Below are positions 1 to 7,029 of a DNA stretch of 7,132 bases, in pieces (the first letter of the stretch is position 1; each line of letters starts with the position of its first letter). The notes under the pieces were generated by a model, which was not told the origin of the DNA, ran no database searches, and saw only the letters and a program-made list of their open reading frames with translations. The DNA is from Anaerobacillus sp. GTDB lineage: Bacteria > Bacillota > Bacilli > Bacillales_H > Anaerobacillaceae. The stretch covers positions 1 to 7,132 of the forward strand of contig SKOL01000263.1 of assembly GCA_007120055.1 (NCBI GenBank), in the 5' to 3' direction. A program made the translations under genes and the position numbers.

Positions 1-1658
1 ATCGCCTCAGTATCAGTTCCTTCAAGAGCTGTTTTCACTTTATCTTTCGCTTCGTTTGCTTTTGCAACTTCAGCTTCGTCTACTTTACCTTCTAATTCTT
101 TTAATGTTTTCTCAGTAGTGAAAACTAATTGGTCTGCCTCGTTACGAAGATCTACTTCTTCACGACGCTTTTTATCAGCTTCAGCGTTTGCTTCAGCGTC
201 TTTTACCATTTTATCAATCTCTTCATCTGAAAGTCCTGAAGAAGATGTAATTGTGATTGATTGCTCTTTATTTGTTCCTAAATCTTTCGCTTTTACATTT
301 ACAATACCGTTAGCATCAATATCAAACGATACTTCAATTTGTGGAACACCACGAGGTGCTGGTGGAATATCCGTTAATTGGAATCTTCCTAACGTTTTGT
401 TATCAGCCGCCATTTGACGCTCACCTTGAAGTACGTGAATGTCTACAGACGGTTGGTTATCACTAGCTGTTGAGAATACTTGAGACTTACTTGTTGGGAT
501 TGTCGTGTTACGATCAATTAACTTCGTAAACACCGCACCCATTGTTTCAATACCTAAAGATAAAGGAGTTACATCTAGTAATACAACATCTTTTACATCA
601 CCTGTAAGAACACCCGCTTGAACAGCTGCACCTAACGCTACAACTTCATCAGGATTAACCCCTTTATGTGGGTCTTTACCAGTTAATTTTTTGATTGCTT
701 CTTGAACAGCTGGGATACGAGTTGATCCCCCAACAAGAACAATTTTATCAATCTCACTTGCAGACATCCCTGAATCTTGAAGCGCGCGACGAGTTGGCCC
801 CATTGTACGCTCTACTAAATCACTAGATAATTCTTCGAACTTAGCACGAGTTAATGTTAACTCTAAGTGTTTAGGTCCACTAGCATCAGCTGTAATGAAC
901 GGTAAAGAGATTTGTGTAGAAGTCACACCTGAAAGATCTTTTTTTGCTTTTTCAGCAGCATCCTTTAAGCGTTGTAATGCCATTTTATCTTGAGAAAGAT
1001 CAATACTATTTTCTTTCTTAAATTCAGCTACTAAATGATCAATGATGACTTGGTCAAAATCATCTCCACCAAGCTTGTTGTCACCAGATGTTGCTTTAAC
1101 TTCGAAGAAACCTTCTCCTAATTCAAGGATCGATACGTCAAAAGTACCGCCACCTAAGTCATAAACTAAAATTGTTTGATCTTCTTGTTTTTCAAGACCA
1201 TATGCAAGTGCTGCAGCCGTTGGCTCATTGACAATGCGGTCAACTTCTAAACCAGCAATTTTACCAGCATCTTTAGTCGCTTGGCGTTGAGAATCATTAA
1301 AGTAAGCAGGAACTGTAATAACAGCCTTCGTTACCTTTTCACCTAAATACGCTTCTGCATCTTCTTTTAATTTTTGAAGAATAATTGCTGAAATTTCTTG
1401 TGGTGTATATTGCTTACCTTCAATTTCTTCTTTATGATCTGTACCCATGTAACGTTTAATAGATTGAATCGTGTGAGGGTTTGTAATCGCTTGACGCTTA
1501 GCTACTTCACCAACTAAACGCTCGCCATTTTTAAATGCAACTACGGATGGTGTTGTTCTATTTCCTTCTGGGTTAGGGATAACTGTCGCTTCCCCACCTT
1601 CCATTACAGCTACACAAGAGTTTGTTGTACCTAAATCAATACCAATTACTTTACTCAT
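1..1658 (-). CDS. dnaK: Molecular chaperone DnaK (Hsp70), 3'-truncated by the window edge
   Basis: This is the ATP-dependent cytosolic Hsp70 chaperone, which binds exposed hydrophobic peptides and refolds proteins with DnaJ and GrpE. I translated 552 complete codons with no frameshift or internal stop. The N-terminus is [14 protein letters not shown], with the phosphate-1 loop at residues 7-14. The phosphate-2 loop DLGGGTFD lies at 167-174, and [11 protein letters not shown] marks the later part of the ATPase domain. The interdomain linker DVVLLDV is at 357-363, followed by the substrate-binding beta domain ([11 protein letters not shown] onward) and the start of the helical lid. Judged against the roughly 610-residue Bacillus protein, about 60 C-terminal residues are missing, only because the window ends. 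The ATPase domain lacks the insertion seen in proteobacterial DnaK, as is usual in Firmicutes. The ATG is preceded by a perfect AGGAGG at 1667-1672 with 8-nt spacing. The gene starts 36 bp after grpE with no promoter between, so the two are co-transcribed. Identification is essentially certain. Confidence 0.98.
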   Translation of the reverse strand, partial: MSKVIGIDLGTTNSCVAVMEGGEATVIPNPEGNRTTPSVVAFKNGERLVGEVAKRQAITNPHTIQSIKRYMGTDHKEEIEGKQYTPQEISAIILQKLKEDAEAYLGEKVTKAVITVPAYFNDSQRQATKDAGKIAGLEVDRIVNEPTAAALAYGLEKQEDQTILVYDLGGGTFDVSILELGEGFFEVKATSGDNKLGGDDFDQVIIDHLVAEFKKENSIDLSQDKMALQRLKDAAEKAKKDLSGVTSTQISLPFITADASGPKHLELTLTRAKFEELSSDLVERTMGPTRRALQDSGMSASEIDKIVLVGGSTRIPAVQEAIKKLTGKDPHKGVNPDEVVALGAAVQAGVLTGDVKDVVLLDVTPLSLGIETMGAVFTKLIDRNTTIPTSKSQVFSTASDNQPSVDIHVLQGERQMAADNKTLGRFQLTDIPPAPRGVPQIEVSFDIDANGIVNVKAKDLGTNKEQSITITSSSGLSDEEIDKMVKDAEANAEADKKRREEVDLRNEADQLVFTTEKTLKELEGKVDEAEVAKANEAKDKVKTALEGTDTEA

Positions 1659-1694
1659 TGACATTTCCTCCTAAAAATTATGTAAATAGACTAT

Positions 1695-2264
1695 TTATTG
1701 ATTAACTTTAACCATGGATGGTCTAATGACACGATCTTTTAACTTATAACCTTTTTGAAGCTCTTCTACTACTTGATTTGATTCGTGTTCATCACTTTCT
1801 ACCGTCATCACCGCTTGGTGATAGTTTGGATCAAAGGCTTTCCCTACAGCCTCAATAACTTCTAAACCTTCTTTTTGCATTGCATCAGTTAATTGGCGAT
1901 ACACCATTTCCATACCCTGAAGCAATGATTTCGCATCATCACTTTCAACTTTCACAGATAATGCCCTGTCAAAGTTATCGATCGCAGGAATTAATTCTTC
2001 TATAAGATTTTGAGATCTATATTTAGCAGCAGACTCCGCCTCAAGCTTAGTACGACGACGGAAATTATCATAATCTGCTTGGACACGGAGAAGTCGCTCA
2101 TTTACCTTATCAACTTCCGCCTCTAGTTCCTGTATTTTCAGTTGTTCTTCAGATAAAACAACATCTTCTTTAGCGTCCTCTATATCTACTACATTTTCAG
2201 CATTGTCTACTATCTCTTCTTGAGATACTTGTTCTTCTTGTAAGTTTTGTTTTTCTTGCGCCAA
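1695..2264 (-). CDS. grpE: Nucleotide exchange factor GrpE (TTG start)
   Basis: GrpE is a cytosolic homodimer that ejects ADP from DnaK and so resets its substrate-binding cycle. The 189 residues match the usual Bacillus length of about 187. Residues 1-40 are an acidic, Glu/Gln-rich, probably disordered tail. Residues 40-90 form the long coiled-coil dimer helix, with the conserved block [14 protein letters not shown] at 59-72. The C-terminal beta domain carries the family signature FDPNYHQAV at 144-152 and ends in RPSMVKV at 181-187. The start codon is TTG. It directly follows an in-frame TAG, and no in-frame ATG occurs before residue 118, which is inside the fold, so TTG is the only sensible start. 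The gene sits 136 bp after hrcA and 36 bp before dnaK. Transcription should come from the CIRCE-controlled promoter ahead of hrcA, possibly supplemented by the candidate internal promoter at 2364-2392. Confidence 0.97.
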   Translation of the reverse strand: MAQEKQNLQEEQVSQEEIVDNAENVVDIEDAKEDVVLSEEQLKIQELEAEVDKVNERLLRVQADYDNFRRRTKLEAESAAKYRSQNLIEELIPAIDNFDRALSVKVESDDAKSLLQGMEMVYRQLTDAMQKEGLEVIEAVGKAFDPNYHQAVMTVESDEHESNQVVEELQKGYKLKDRVIRPSMVKVNQ

Positions 2265-2270
2265 CTATTT

Positions 2271-2278
2271 CACCTCCC
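2271..2278 (-). promoter_or_regulatory. grpE ribosome binding site that fixes the TTG start
   Basis: On the minus strand the sequence GGGAGGTG is a strong Shine-Dalgarno match, and a 6-nt spacer (AAATAG) separates it from the TTG of grpE. The last three spacer bases are an in-frame TAG stop, which rules out any upstream start in this frame. A strong ribosome binding site may offset the weaker TTG codon; that compensation is an inference. Confidence 0.85.
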
Positions 2279-2301
2279 TAGTAAAGTTCCCAACTGAATG
2301 A

Positions 2302-2344
2302 CGAGACTGCCCCAAGACTAAAACTTCACTTATGGACAGTCTCA
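2302..2344 (-). promoter_or_regulatory. Intercistronic hairpin between hrcA and grpE
   Basis: GAGACTG at 2303-2309 pairs exactly with CAGTCTC at 2337-2343. In minus-strand RNA the stem extends inward by a G-U pair (2310/2336) and two G-C pairs, and outward by a G-U pair (2302/2344), giving about 11 pairs around a loop of roughly 21 nt. A further 6-bp match, TCCCAA at 2288-2293 with TTGGGA at 2359-2364, encloses it. No T-run follows on the minus strand, so it does not look like an intrinsic terminator. From what is known of the B. subtilis dnaK operon, where the transcript is processed between hrcA and grpE and the downstream part is more stable, I infer a role in mRNA processing or protection of the grpE-dnaK message. 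The function is unproven. Confidence 0.5.
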
Positions 2345-2363
2345 GAAAATACAACCAATTGGG

Positions 2364-2392
2364 AGAATAAACATTTCTCAACTATTTGTCAA
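2364..2392 (-). promoter_or_regulatory. Candidate internal sigma-A promoter for grpE-dnaK
   Basis: On the minus strand a perfect -35 hexamer TTGACA (2387-2392) is followed by an ideal 17-bp spacer and the -10 hexamer TATTCT (2364-2369, four of six consensus bases). It begins 8 bp after the hrcA stop codon. Initiation would fall near 2357, just upstream of the hairpin at 2302-2344 and about 90 nt before the grpE start. No CIRCE lies nearby, so any transcript from here would escape HrcA. The -10 match is only moderate and the region is AT-rich, so a chance match is possible. Confidence 0.45.
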
Positions 2393-2400
2393 TATTTCCA

Positions 2401-3435
2401 TTACTTATTTCTTTGATACAATTTTGTTAAAGTATTTGTCATATCTTTAGAAAGATAATCTAAAACTCCGATTACTCGTTGATATTCCATACGAGTTGGT
2501 CCGAGGATACCAATGGTTCCTAGGTGTTTTCCGTCGGCAGTGTATGTTGCTGTAATCACACTACAATTATCAATCGCCTCAAGTTTATTTTCTTGGCCAA
2601 TCTTCACAGTAATCCCTGAACTATCGGAACGGAAAATTTGATGAACCAACTGTTTTTCTTCGAACATTTCAAGAAGCTGACGCACTTTTTCAACATCACG
2701 AAATTCTGGTTGTGAAAAAATATTCGTCTTTCCCCCAAAAAACACATGATCATTTTTCTCATGAGTAAAAGACTGTTCCAACATTTGCATCGTATCTTTA
2801 TAGTTCGAAATATGCATTTTCAAGACATTTCCAACTTCTGAAAATATTTTCCCACGCAACTCAAGCATTGAAACTCCTTTAAGGCGTTCATTTAAAATAT
2901 TAACCATCATTTCAATATCAGTTACTTCCATACCTTGTGGAATATCAACGGCTTGTTTCTCAACATGACCAGTGTCAGTGACGATAATCGCTACCGCTGT
3001 CTCTTTAGTTAATGGGATAATTTGCAAATGCTTTAACGTCGTATCGAATACTTCCGGTCCCAACACGATGGAAGTATAACTCGTTAAATTAGATAAAATC
3101 TGTGCTGACTGTTCAATTAATTGCTCGACTTCATGAATTTTCTGGGCAAACATTGATTTAATATCAACAATATCAGAATTGTTTAGTAACTCTGGTGATA
3201 ATAAGTGATCTACATAGTATCGATAACCTTTTTGTGAAGGGATTCTCCCTGCAGAACTATGAGGCTTTTCTAAAAAACCTAATTCTTCAAGATCTGCCAT
3301 TTCGTTTCGAATTGTAGCAGGGCTATAAGATATGTCTTCTCTTTTTGATACACTTCTTGAGCCCACTGGTTCTGCAGAACGAATATAATCATCAATAATT
3401 GCTTTTAAAATTAATAATTGTCGCTCTGTTAACAT
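2401..3435 (-). CDS. hrcA: Heat-inducible transcription repressor HrcA
   Basis: HrcA is the repressor of class I heat-shock genes. It binds CIRCE as a dimer, and in Bacillus its activity depends on the GroEL chaperonin, so titration of GroEL by unfolded protein releases repression. The 344 residues match the usual length of about 343. The N-terminal winged helix-turn-helix spans roughly residues 1-75, with GSRSVSKR at 25-32, the recognition segment SPATIRNEM at 38-46, and the conserved HSSAGRIPSQKGYRYYV at 59-75. The rest is the GAF-like and dimerisation part, including the late block GILGPTRMEYQRVIGVLDYL typical of the family. The ATG has AGAGGTGA at 3442-3449 with a 6-nt spacer. It is the first gene of the heat-shock operon and is preceded by a perfect CIRCE at 3451-3477, so it should be autoregulated. 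No defects are visible. Confidence 0.98.
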   Translation of the reverse strand: MLTERQLLILKAIIDDYIRSAEPVGSRSVSKREDISYSPATIRNEMADLEELGFLEKPHSSAGRIPSQKGYRYYVDHLLSPELLNNSDIVDIKSMFAQKIHEVEQLIEQSAQILSNLTSYTSIVLGPEVFDTTLKHLQIIPLTKETAVAIIVTDTGHVEKQAVDIPQGMEVTDIEMMVNILNERLKGVSMLELRGKIFSEVGNVLKMHISNYKDTMQMLEQSFTHEKNDHVFFGGKTNIFSQPEFRDVEKVRQLLEMFEEKQLVHQIFRSDSSGITVKIGQENKLEAIDNCSVITATYTADGKHLGTIGILGPTRMEYQRVIGVLDYLSKDMTNTLTKLYQRNK

Positions 3436-3450
3436 AATTTATCACCTCTG

Positions 3451-3477
3451 TTAGCACTCTAATTGAACGAGTGCTAA
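3451..3477 (-). promoter_or_regulatory. CIRCE operator (HrcA binding site)
   Basis: TTAGCACTC at 3451-3459 and GAGTGCTAA at 3469-3477 form a perfect 9-bp inverted repeat around a 9-bp spacer, exactly the CIRCE consensus. It lies between the hrcA promoter and the hrcA ribosome binding site, starting about 5 nt downstream of the predicted transcription start, so bound HrcA would block initiation or early elongation. In the mRNA the same repeat can fold into a hairpin that ends one base before the Shine-Dalgarno sequence. Confidence 0.98.
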
Positions 3478-3488
3478 ATCCTATTAAT

Positions 3489-3518
3489 AAATTACCAAAA
3501 ATCTATATTCGTTGTCAA
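3489..3518 (-). promoter_or_regulatory. sigma-A promoter of the hrcA-grpE-dnaK operon
   Basis: On the minus strand a perfect -35 TTGACA (3513-3518) is followed by an 18-bp spacer and the -10 hexamer TAATTT (3489-3494). The -10 is only a partial match, but it is preceded by TGG (3495-3497), an extended -10 element that can compensate. Initiation is expected near 3481-3482, giving a leader of about 46 nt that contains CIRCE. A vegetative promoter controlled by CIRCE is the standard arrangement for class I heat-shock genes in Bacillus. Confidence 0.8.
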
Positions 3519-3549
3519 CGATTCGAAAGAAGTTTTGGAGTTAAGAGGC

Positions 3550-3569
3550 AAAAAAACACTATCTGAGTG
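3550..3569 (-). terminator. Weak candidate terminator downstream of hemW
   Basis: In minus-strand RNA a 4-bp stem (CACT/AGUG, 5-nt loop, 3557-3569) is followed directly by seven U residues (3550-3556). The stem alone is short for an intrinsic terminator. It overlaps the end of the long palindrome at 3568-3679, which may contribute to folding. It lies after hemW and before the hrcA promoter, where a terminator of the lepA-hemW unit would be expected. Confidence 0.35.
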
Positions 3570-3679
3570 AATTTCATAATTACCTTAATTGAGCCATATC
3601 AGACTATATGTAGTTGCGAGCGTTTTAACGCAACTACATATAGATACTTAATGGCGAAAATACTCCATTATGAAATTCA
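3568..3679. repeat. Nested 112-bp palindromic element between hemW and hrcA
   Basis: Three pairs of arms are nested around one centre. The outer arms are TGAATTTCATAAT (3568-3580) and its exact complement (3667-3679), 13 bp. The middle arms are GCCAT (3593-3597) and ATGGC (3651-3655), 5 bp. The inner arms CTATATGTAGTTGCG (3604-3618) and its complement (3629-3643) are a perfect 15 bp around a 10-nt loop, itself containing CGTT/AACG. The intervening segments pair poorly. No coding potential and no obvious target-site duplication are seen. It could be a small repeat family (MITE-like or REP-like) or part of a terminator or mRNA 3'-end structure for hemW; the sequence alone cannot decide. Confidence 0.7.
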
Positions 3680-3703
3680 TTAATCTATGTAAACAACTAT
3701 CAT

Positions 3704-4843
3704 TTATAGCAGAAATTTTTCAAAAACTTCATTAGCTACAAATAAACCATTTTTCGTTAAAGAGATACGATCGTCCTCCACTTTTAGTAGTCCTTCTGAT
3801 TTTAACCGTTCAATGTTATTACCAAAAATTTCAAAAGGATCCTTATTGAAACGACTTTGAAACTGTGAAATAGAAACACCTTCTAGTTTTCGAAGTCCTA
3901 AAAACATTTCTTCTTCCATCTTTTCCGCTGTACTTACGACATGACTTTCTAATAGGGGGCGCCCTTGTGAATGAACATTATTTATATATTTTTTTATTGG
4001 ACCAACATTTGCATAGCGCTGCCCTGATACATAGCCATGAGCCCCTGCACCGATCCCATAATATTCTTCATTATTCCAATAGGTGAGATTATGCAAACTT
4101 TCATACCCATTTTTAGAAAAATTACTTATTTCATAATGATGATAATTTTGTTCTGTTAACATATTGATTAAAACATCATACATTGCTACTTCATCATCTT
4201 CTGGTGGTAAGGGTAACTTTCCTTTGCGTTGCAATTGGTGAAACACCGTTTTCTCTTCTACCTTAAGTGAATACGCTGAAAAATGAGGGATCTCAAGCTC
4301 CACTGACTTTTCTATGGACTCTATAAAATTGGCCACTGACTGCCCTGGTAATCCGAACATTAAATCAATCGATATATTTTCAAAGTCCATTCTTCTTGCA
4401 CTTTCAATCGTACGATAAATATCTTTTTCATTATGAGTCCGTCCAATCTTTTTTAAAAGATCTTCTTGAAAAGCTTGAACACCAATACTCAAACGGTTCA
4501 CTCCAGCGGACTTTAACAGCGATAACTTCTCGTCAGAAATATTCCCAGGGTTGATTTCAAACGTGTATTCTCTCGGTTTTTGTAATAAAAAAACTTGATT
4601 TATTGATTCTAATAACGGCTCTAACTGTTGAGATGATAAAGAAGAAGGAGTTCCTCCACCGATATAAACCGTCTCAATATGATCATACGGAAATTGTGAG
4701 ACCGCCTCTTTCATTTCTTTTTCACAGGCCTTGACGTACTCCTCAACGGGCTGCCCTTTTAAATACACTTTATTAAAATCGCAATAATGACAAATTTGCT
4801 CACAAAAAGGAATATGGACATATACAGCTTTCGGTAAAGCCAT
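3704..4843 (-). CDS. hemW: HemW, radical SAM haem chaperone-like protein (often annotated HemN)
   Basis: This is a cytosolic radical SAM protein of the oxygen-independent coproporphyrinogen oxidase-like family. The 379 residues match Bacillus HemW. The [4Fe-4S] motif is C14-x3-C18-x2-C21 followed by D22-F23. True HemN has a fourth Cys at the position of F23, so this is the HemW type, whose better-supported role is haem binding and transfer rather than coproporphyrinogen decarboxylation. The SAM-binding GGGTPS is at 62-67. Other family blocks are TFEINPGN (94-101), GVNRLSIGVQAF (114-125), GRTHN (134-138), IDLMFGLPGQ (159-168), HYEISNF (236-242), HNLTYW (251-256) and YGIGAGAHGY (262-271). The C-terminal HemN_C-type domain occupies roughly 290-379. 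The ATG has a modest ribosome binding site (GGTGAT, 4847-4852). The gene follows lepA, as in other Bacillaceae, but two palindromes separate them and no clear promoter of its own was found, so it probably depends on readthrough from lepA. Confidence 0.95.
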   Translation of the reverse strand: MALPKAVYVHIPFCEQICHYCDFNKVYLKGQPVEEYVKACEKEMKEAVSQFPYDHIETVYIGGGTPSSLSSQQLEPLLESINQVFLLQKPREYTFEINPGNISDEKLSLLKSAGVNRLSIGVQAFQEDLLKKIGRTHNEKDIYRTIESARRMDFENISIDLMFGLPGQSVANFIESIEKSVELEIPHFSAYSLKVEEKTVFHQLQRKGKLPLPPEDDEVAMYDVLINMLTEQNYHHYEISNFSKNGYESLHNLTYWNNEEYYGIGAGAHGYVSGQRYANVGPIKKYINNVHSQGRPLLESHVVSTAEKMEEEMFLGLRKLEGVSISQFQSRFNKDPFEIFGNNIERLKSEGLLKVEDDRISLTKNGLFVANEVFEKFLL

Positions 4844-4873
4844 GAGATCACCATCTTTCTTTTTTCAATTTAC

Positions 4874-4971
4874 AATGTACAATTTAAAATTAAAAATTAA
4901 ATTTATTTTTTAGTAGCGCTACGAAGCACTACCTAAAAAAATTGTGAATTTCAAATTTTGAATTGTACATT
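4874..4971. repeat. 98-bp palindromic element with 47-bp arms, upstream of hemW
   Basis: The arms 4874-4920 and 4925-4971 align as inverted repeats without gaps, matching at about 36 of 47 positions by hand, around a 4-nt loop (4921-4924). The outermost 11 bp (AATGTACAATT and its complement) are perfect, and AAAATT further in also pairs. The core near the loop holds the perfect palindrome GTAGCGCTAC (4913-4922). In minus-strand RNA the apical part forms a stem closed by a UCGU loop with flanking U6/A6 tracts. No ORF and no clear target duplication are present. Such AT-rich palindromes with unequal divergence between arms resemble dispersed intergenic repeats of Bacillus-like genomes, which I state from general memory. 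An RNA structure acting on the hemW leader is an alternative. Confidence 0.7.
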
Positions 4972-4982
4972 AAATTAAATTA

Positions 4983-5105
4983 AAGAGGGTGGGGCAAAAG
5001 TGTCTGACACCACGCGGATCCTACTAAATATAGACGTAAAGATTTATCATATGTCTATATTCGGTGTCTAGCGGTGTCTGACACTTTGTTTTGTCCCACC
5101 CTCTT
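4983..5105. repeat. 123-bp inverted-repeat element with GTGTCTGACAC boxes; likely lepA terminator
   Basis: The outer arms AAGAGGGTGGG (4983-4993) and CCCACCCTCTT (5095-5105) are a perfect 11 bp. Next inside, GTGTCTGACAC occurs at 5000-5010 and again at 5074-5084; each copy is nearly self-complementary, so the two also pair with each other. Another GTGTC sits at 5064-5068. Deeper, AATATAGAC (5027-5035) pairs with GTCTATATT (5053-5061) around a 17-nt loop. One arm carries a few extra bases, so the stem is imperfect. It begins 12 bp after the lepA stop. On the minus strand the stem is followed by the T-rich tail TTTAATTTAATTTAA, which fits a rho-independent terminator. The modular repeat structure also fits a mobile or dispersed palindromic element that has come to serve as a terminator. 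Confidence 0.75.
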
Positions 5106-5117
5106 ACTCCATAATTA

Positions 5118-6944
5118 TTACTTACTTTCATCCATACGAAGAACGGCCATGAACGCTTCTTGTGGCACTTCTACATTTCCTACACTCTTCATACGCTTTT
5201 TACCTTCTTTTTGTTTCTCTAAAAGTTTACGCTTACGCGAGATGTCACCGCCGTAACATTTTGCTAATACATTTTTACGAATCGCTTTAATTGTTGAACG
5301 AGCAATAATTTTTTGACCAATACTAGCTTGAACTGGGACCTCAAACTGTTGACGAGGAATTAATTCTTTCAACTTATCAACAATGACTTTTCCACGGTCA
5401 TAAGCAAAATCTCGGTGAACAATAACAGATAGCGCATCGACCTTTTCGGCATTTAATAAAATATCCATTTTTACGAGTTTCGATTCCTTGTAACCGATCA
5501 ACTCATAGTCAAATGATGCATATCCTTTAGTACTCGATTTCAATTGATCAAAGAAATCATAAACAATTTCTGATAGTGGAATTTCATATGTGATTGTTAC
5601 ACGGTTAGCATCTAAATATTTCATATCAAGATAATTACCACGTTTTTTCTGACAAATTTCCATGACTGCTCCGACATAGTCGTTCGGTACCATCACTGAT
5701 GCTTTCACATACGGTTCTTCAACAAATTCGATTTGTTGCGCATCAGGCATCTTTGATGGATTATCAATGCGCTCCTCCTCACCATTTGTTAATGTGACGC
5801 GGTAAATAACACTTGGTGCTGTCGTGATTAAATCAATATTAAACTCTCTTTCAATGCGTTCTTGAATAATTTCCATGTGTAAAAGTCCTAAGAAGCCACA
5901 TCGGAAACCAAACCCTAACGCTTGAGAAGTTTCTGGCTCATATTGCAGGGACGCATCATTTAATTCTAGCTTTTCAAGAGCATCTCTTAAATCATTATAA
6001 TCATTTGTATCAACGGGATATAACCCACAAAACACCATTGGATTCATTTTTCGATATCCAGCTAGAGGTTCACTGGCGGGGTTATTGACACTTGTAATCG
6101 TATCCCCGACGCGACTGTCACCCACATTTTTAATAGATGCCGTTAAGAAACCAACGTCTCCAACAGTTAATTCATCACGCTTCACTGGCTTAGGTGTAAA
6201 TACTCCTGCTTCAATCACTTCAAATTCTTTACCTGTTGCCATCATTCGTATTTTTTCCCCTGGCTTAATCGTTCCTTCGATGATTCTAATATAAACGATT
6301 ACCCCTCGATAAGGATCGTATAACGAATCAAAAATAAGTGCTTTTAACGGGCCTTCCGGGTCACCACTAGGGGCAGGTACTTTCTCTACAACTTGTTCTA
6401 AAATTTCTTCAATACCAATCCCATTTTTCGCAGAAGCAAGAACAGCATCTGAAGTATCAAGACCAATAATATCTTCTACTTCTTGTTTTACTCGCTCAGG
6501 TTCTGCACTCGGTAAATCAATTTTATTTACAACTGGTAATATTTCCAAGTCGTTATCAAGTGCTAAATATACGTTGGCAAGCGTCTGAGCTTCAATTCCT
6601 TGAGCTGCATCGACGATAAGTAAAGCCCCTTCACAAGCTGCTAAGCTTCGTGATACTTCATACGTGAAATCAACGTGTCCAGGGGTATCAATTAAGTGAA
6701 AGATATATTCCTCTCCATCTTTCGCTTTATACGTTAACTGAACCGCATTTAATTTAATCGTAATTCCTCGTTCACGTTCAAGGTCCATCGCATCAAGCAT
6801 TTGATCTTTCATCTCACGTTGGGTTAGGGCACTTGTTTGTTCTAGTATACGATCTGCAAGCGTCGACTTCCCATGATCTATATGAGCAATAATTGAAAAA
6901 TTACGGATTTTAGATCTGCGTTTTAAACGTTCTTCTTTGTTCAT
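5118..6944 (-). CDS. lepA: Elongation factor 4 (LepA), ribosome-associated GTPase
   Basis: LepA/EF4 is a translational GTPase that binds the ribosome; back-translocation, initiation and 30S assembly roles have been proposed and its main task is still debated. The 608 residues match the family (about 600-612). The G domain shows G1 AHIDHGKST at 20-28, G2 within RGITIK at 59-64, G3 DTPGH at 86-90, G4 NKID at 140-143 and G5 SAKNG at 171-175. EF-Tu-like domain II and EF-G-like domains III and V follow, including the conserved [16 protein letters not shown]. The LepA-specific C-terminal domain has [19 protein letters not shown] starting at about 563. There is no EF-G domain IV. The ATG has AGGAGTGA at 6951-6958 with a 6-nt spacer. 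A strong promoter lies at 7030-7058 and a terminator-like palindrome follows 12 bp after the stop. The gene is intact. Confidence 0.98.
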   Translation of the reverse strand: MNKEERLKRRSKIRNFSIIAHIDHGKSTLADRILEQTSALTQREMKDQMLDAMDLERERGITIKLNAVQLTYKAKDGEEYIFHLIDTPGHVDFTYEVSRSLAACEGALLIVDAAQGIEAQTLANVYLALDNDLEILPVVNKIDLPSAEPERVKQEVEDIIGLDTSDAVLASAKNGIGIEEILEQVVEKVPAPSGDPEGPLKALIFDSLYDPYRGVIVYIRIIEGTIKPGEKIRMMATGKEFEVIEAGVFTPKPVKRDELTVGDVGFLTASIKNVGDSRVGDTITSVNNPASEPLAGYRKMNPMVFCGLYPVDTNDYNDLRDALEKLELNDASLQYEPETSQALGFGFRCGFLGLLHMEIIQERIEREFNIDLITTAPSVIYRVTLTNGEEERIDNPSKMPDAQQIEFVEEPYVKASVMVPNDYVGAVMEICQKKRGNYLDMKYLDANRVTITYEIPLSEIVYDFFDQLKSSTKGYASFDYELIGYKESKLVKMDILLNAEKVDALSVIVHRDFAYDRGKVIVDKLKELIPRQQFEVPVQASIGQKIIARSTIKAIRKNVLAKCYGGDISRKRKLLEKQKEGKKRMKSVGNVEVPQEAFMAVLRMDESK

Positions 6945-7029
6945 TTTATATCACTCCTATGTATAAAAGCTCAAGCGCAAAGGTTTTCTCGCTATCACTA
7001 AACTACTCCAAGTTAATACACTAGCATAA

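Noticed and set aside
118..417. A 99-codon plus-strand open frame opposite dnaK
   Set aside because: It lies wholly antisense to the well-conserved dnaK reading frame, shows no recognisable family, and its composition is Ser-rich as expected for a complement-strand shadow.
3478..3703. A riboswitch or T-box leader in the hemW-hrcA gap
   Set aside because: Most of the structure lies upstream of the hrcA promoter and so would not be in the hrcA transcript; no conserved riboswitch or T-box motif was recognised.
3704..4843. Calling this gene a true oxygen-independent coproporphyrinogen dehydrogenase (HemN)
   Set aside because: The iron-sulphur motif is CxxxCxxC followed by D-F, lacking the fourth Cys of HemN; this and the length fit HemW.
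4844..4982. A sigma-A promoter for hemW
   Set aside because: TTGAAA-like and AT-rich hexamers exist within the palindrome, but none gives a good -10 at 16-18 bp, and the composition makes chance matches likely.
4874..5105. Insertion sequence remnants with target-site duplications
   Set aside because: No transposase fragment is present, and comparing the flanks of both palindromes shows no convincing direct duplication.
5074..5256. A 60-codon plus-strand open frame across the end of lepA
   Set aside because: It runs from the palindromic terminator region into the antisense of the conserved lepA C-terminus and has no ribosome binding site or recognisable domain.
6085..6294. A 69-codon plus-strand open frame within lepA
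   Set aside because: It is completely antisense to conserved lepA domain II with no independent support.
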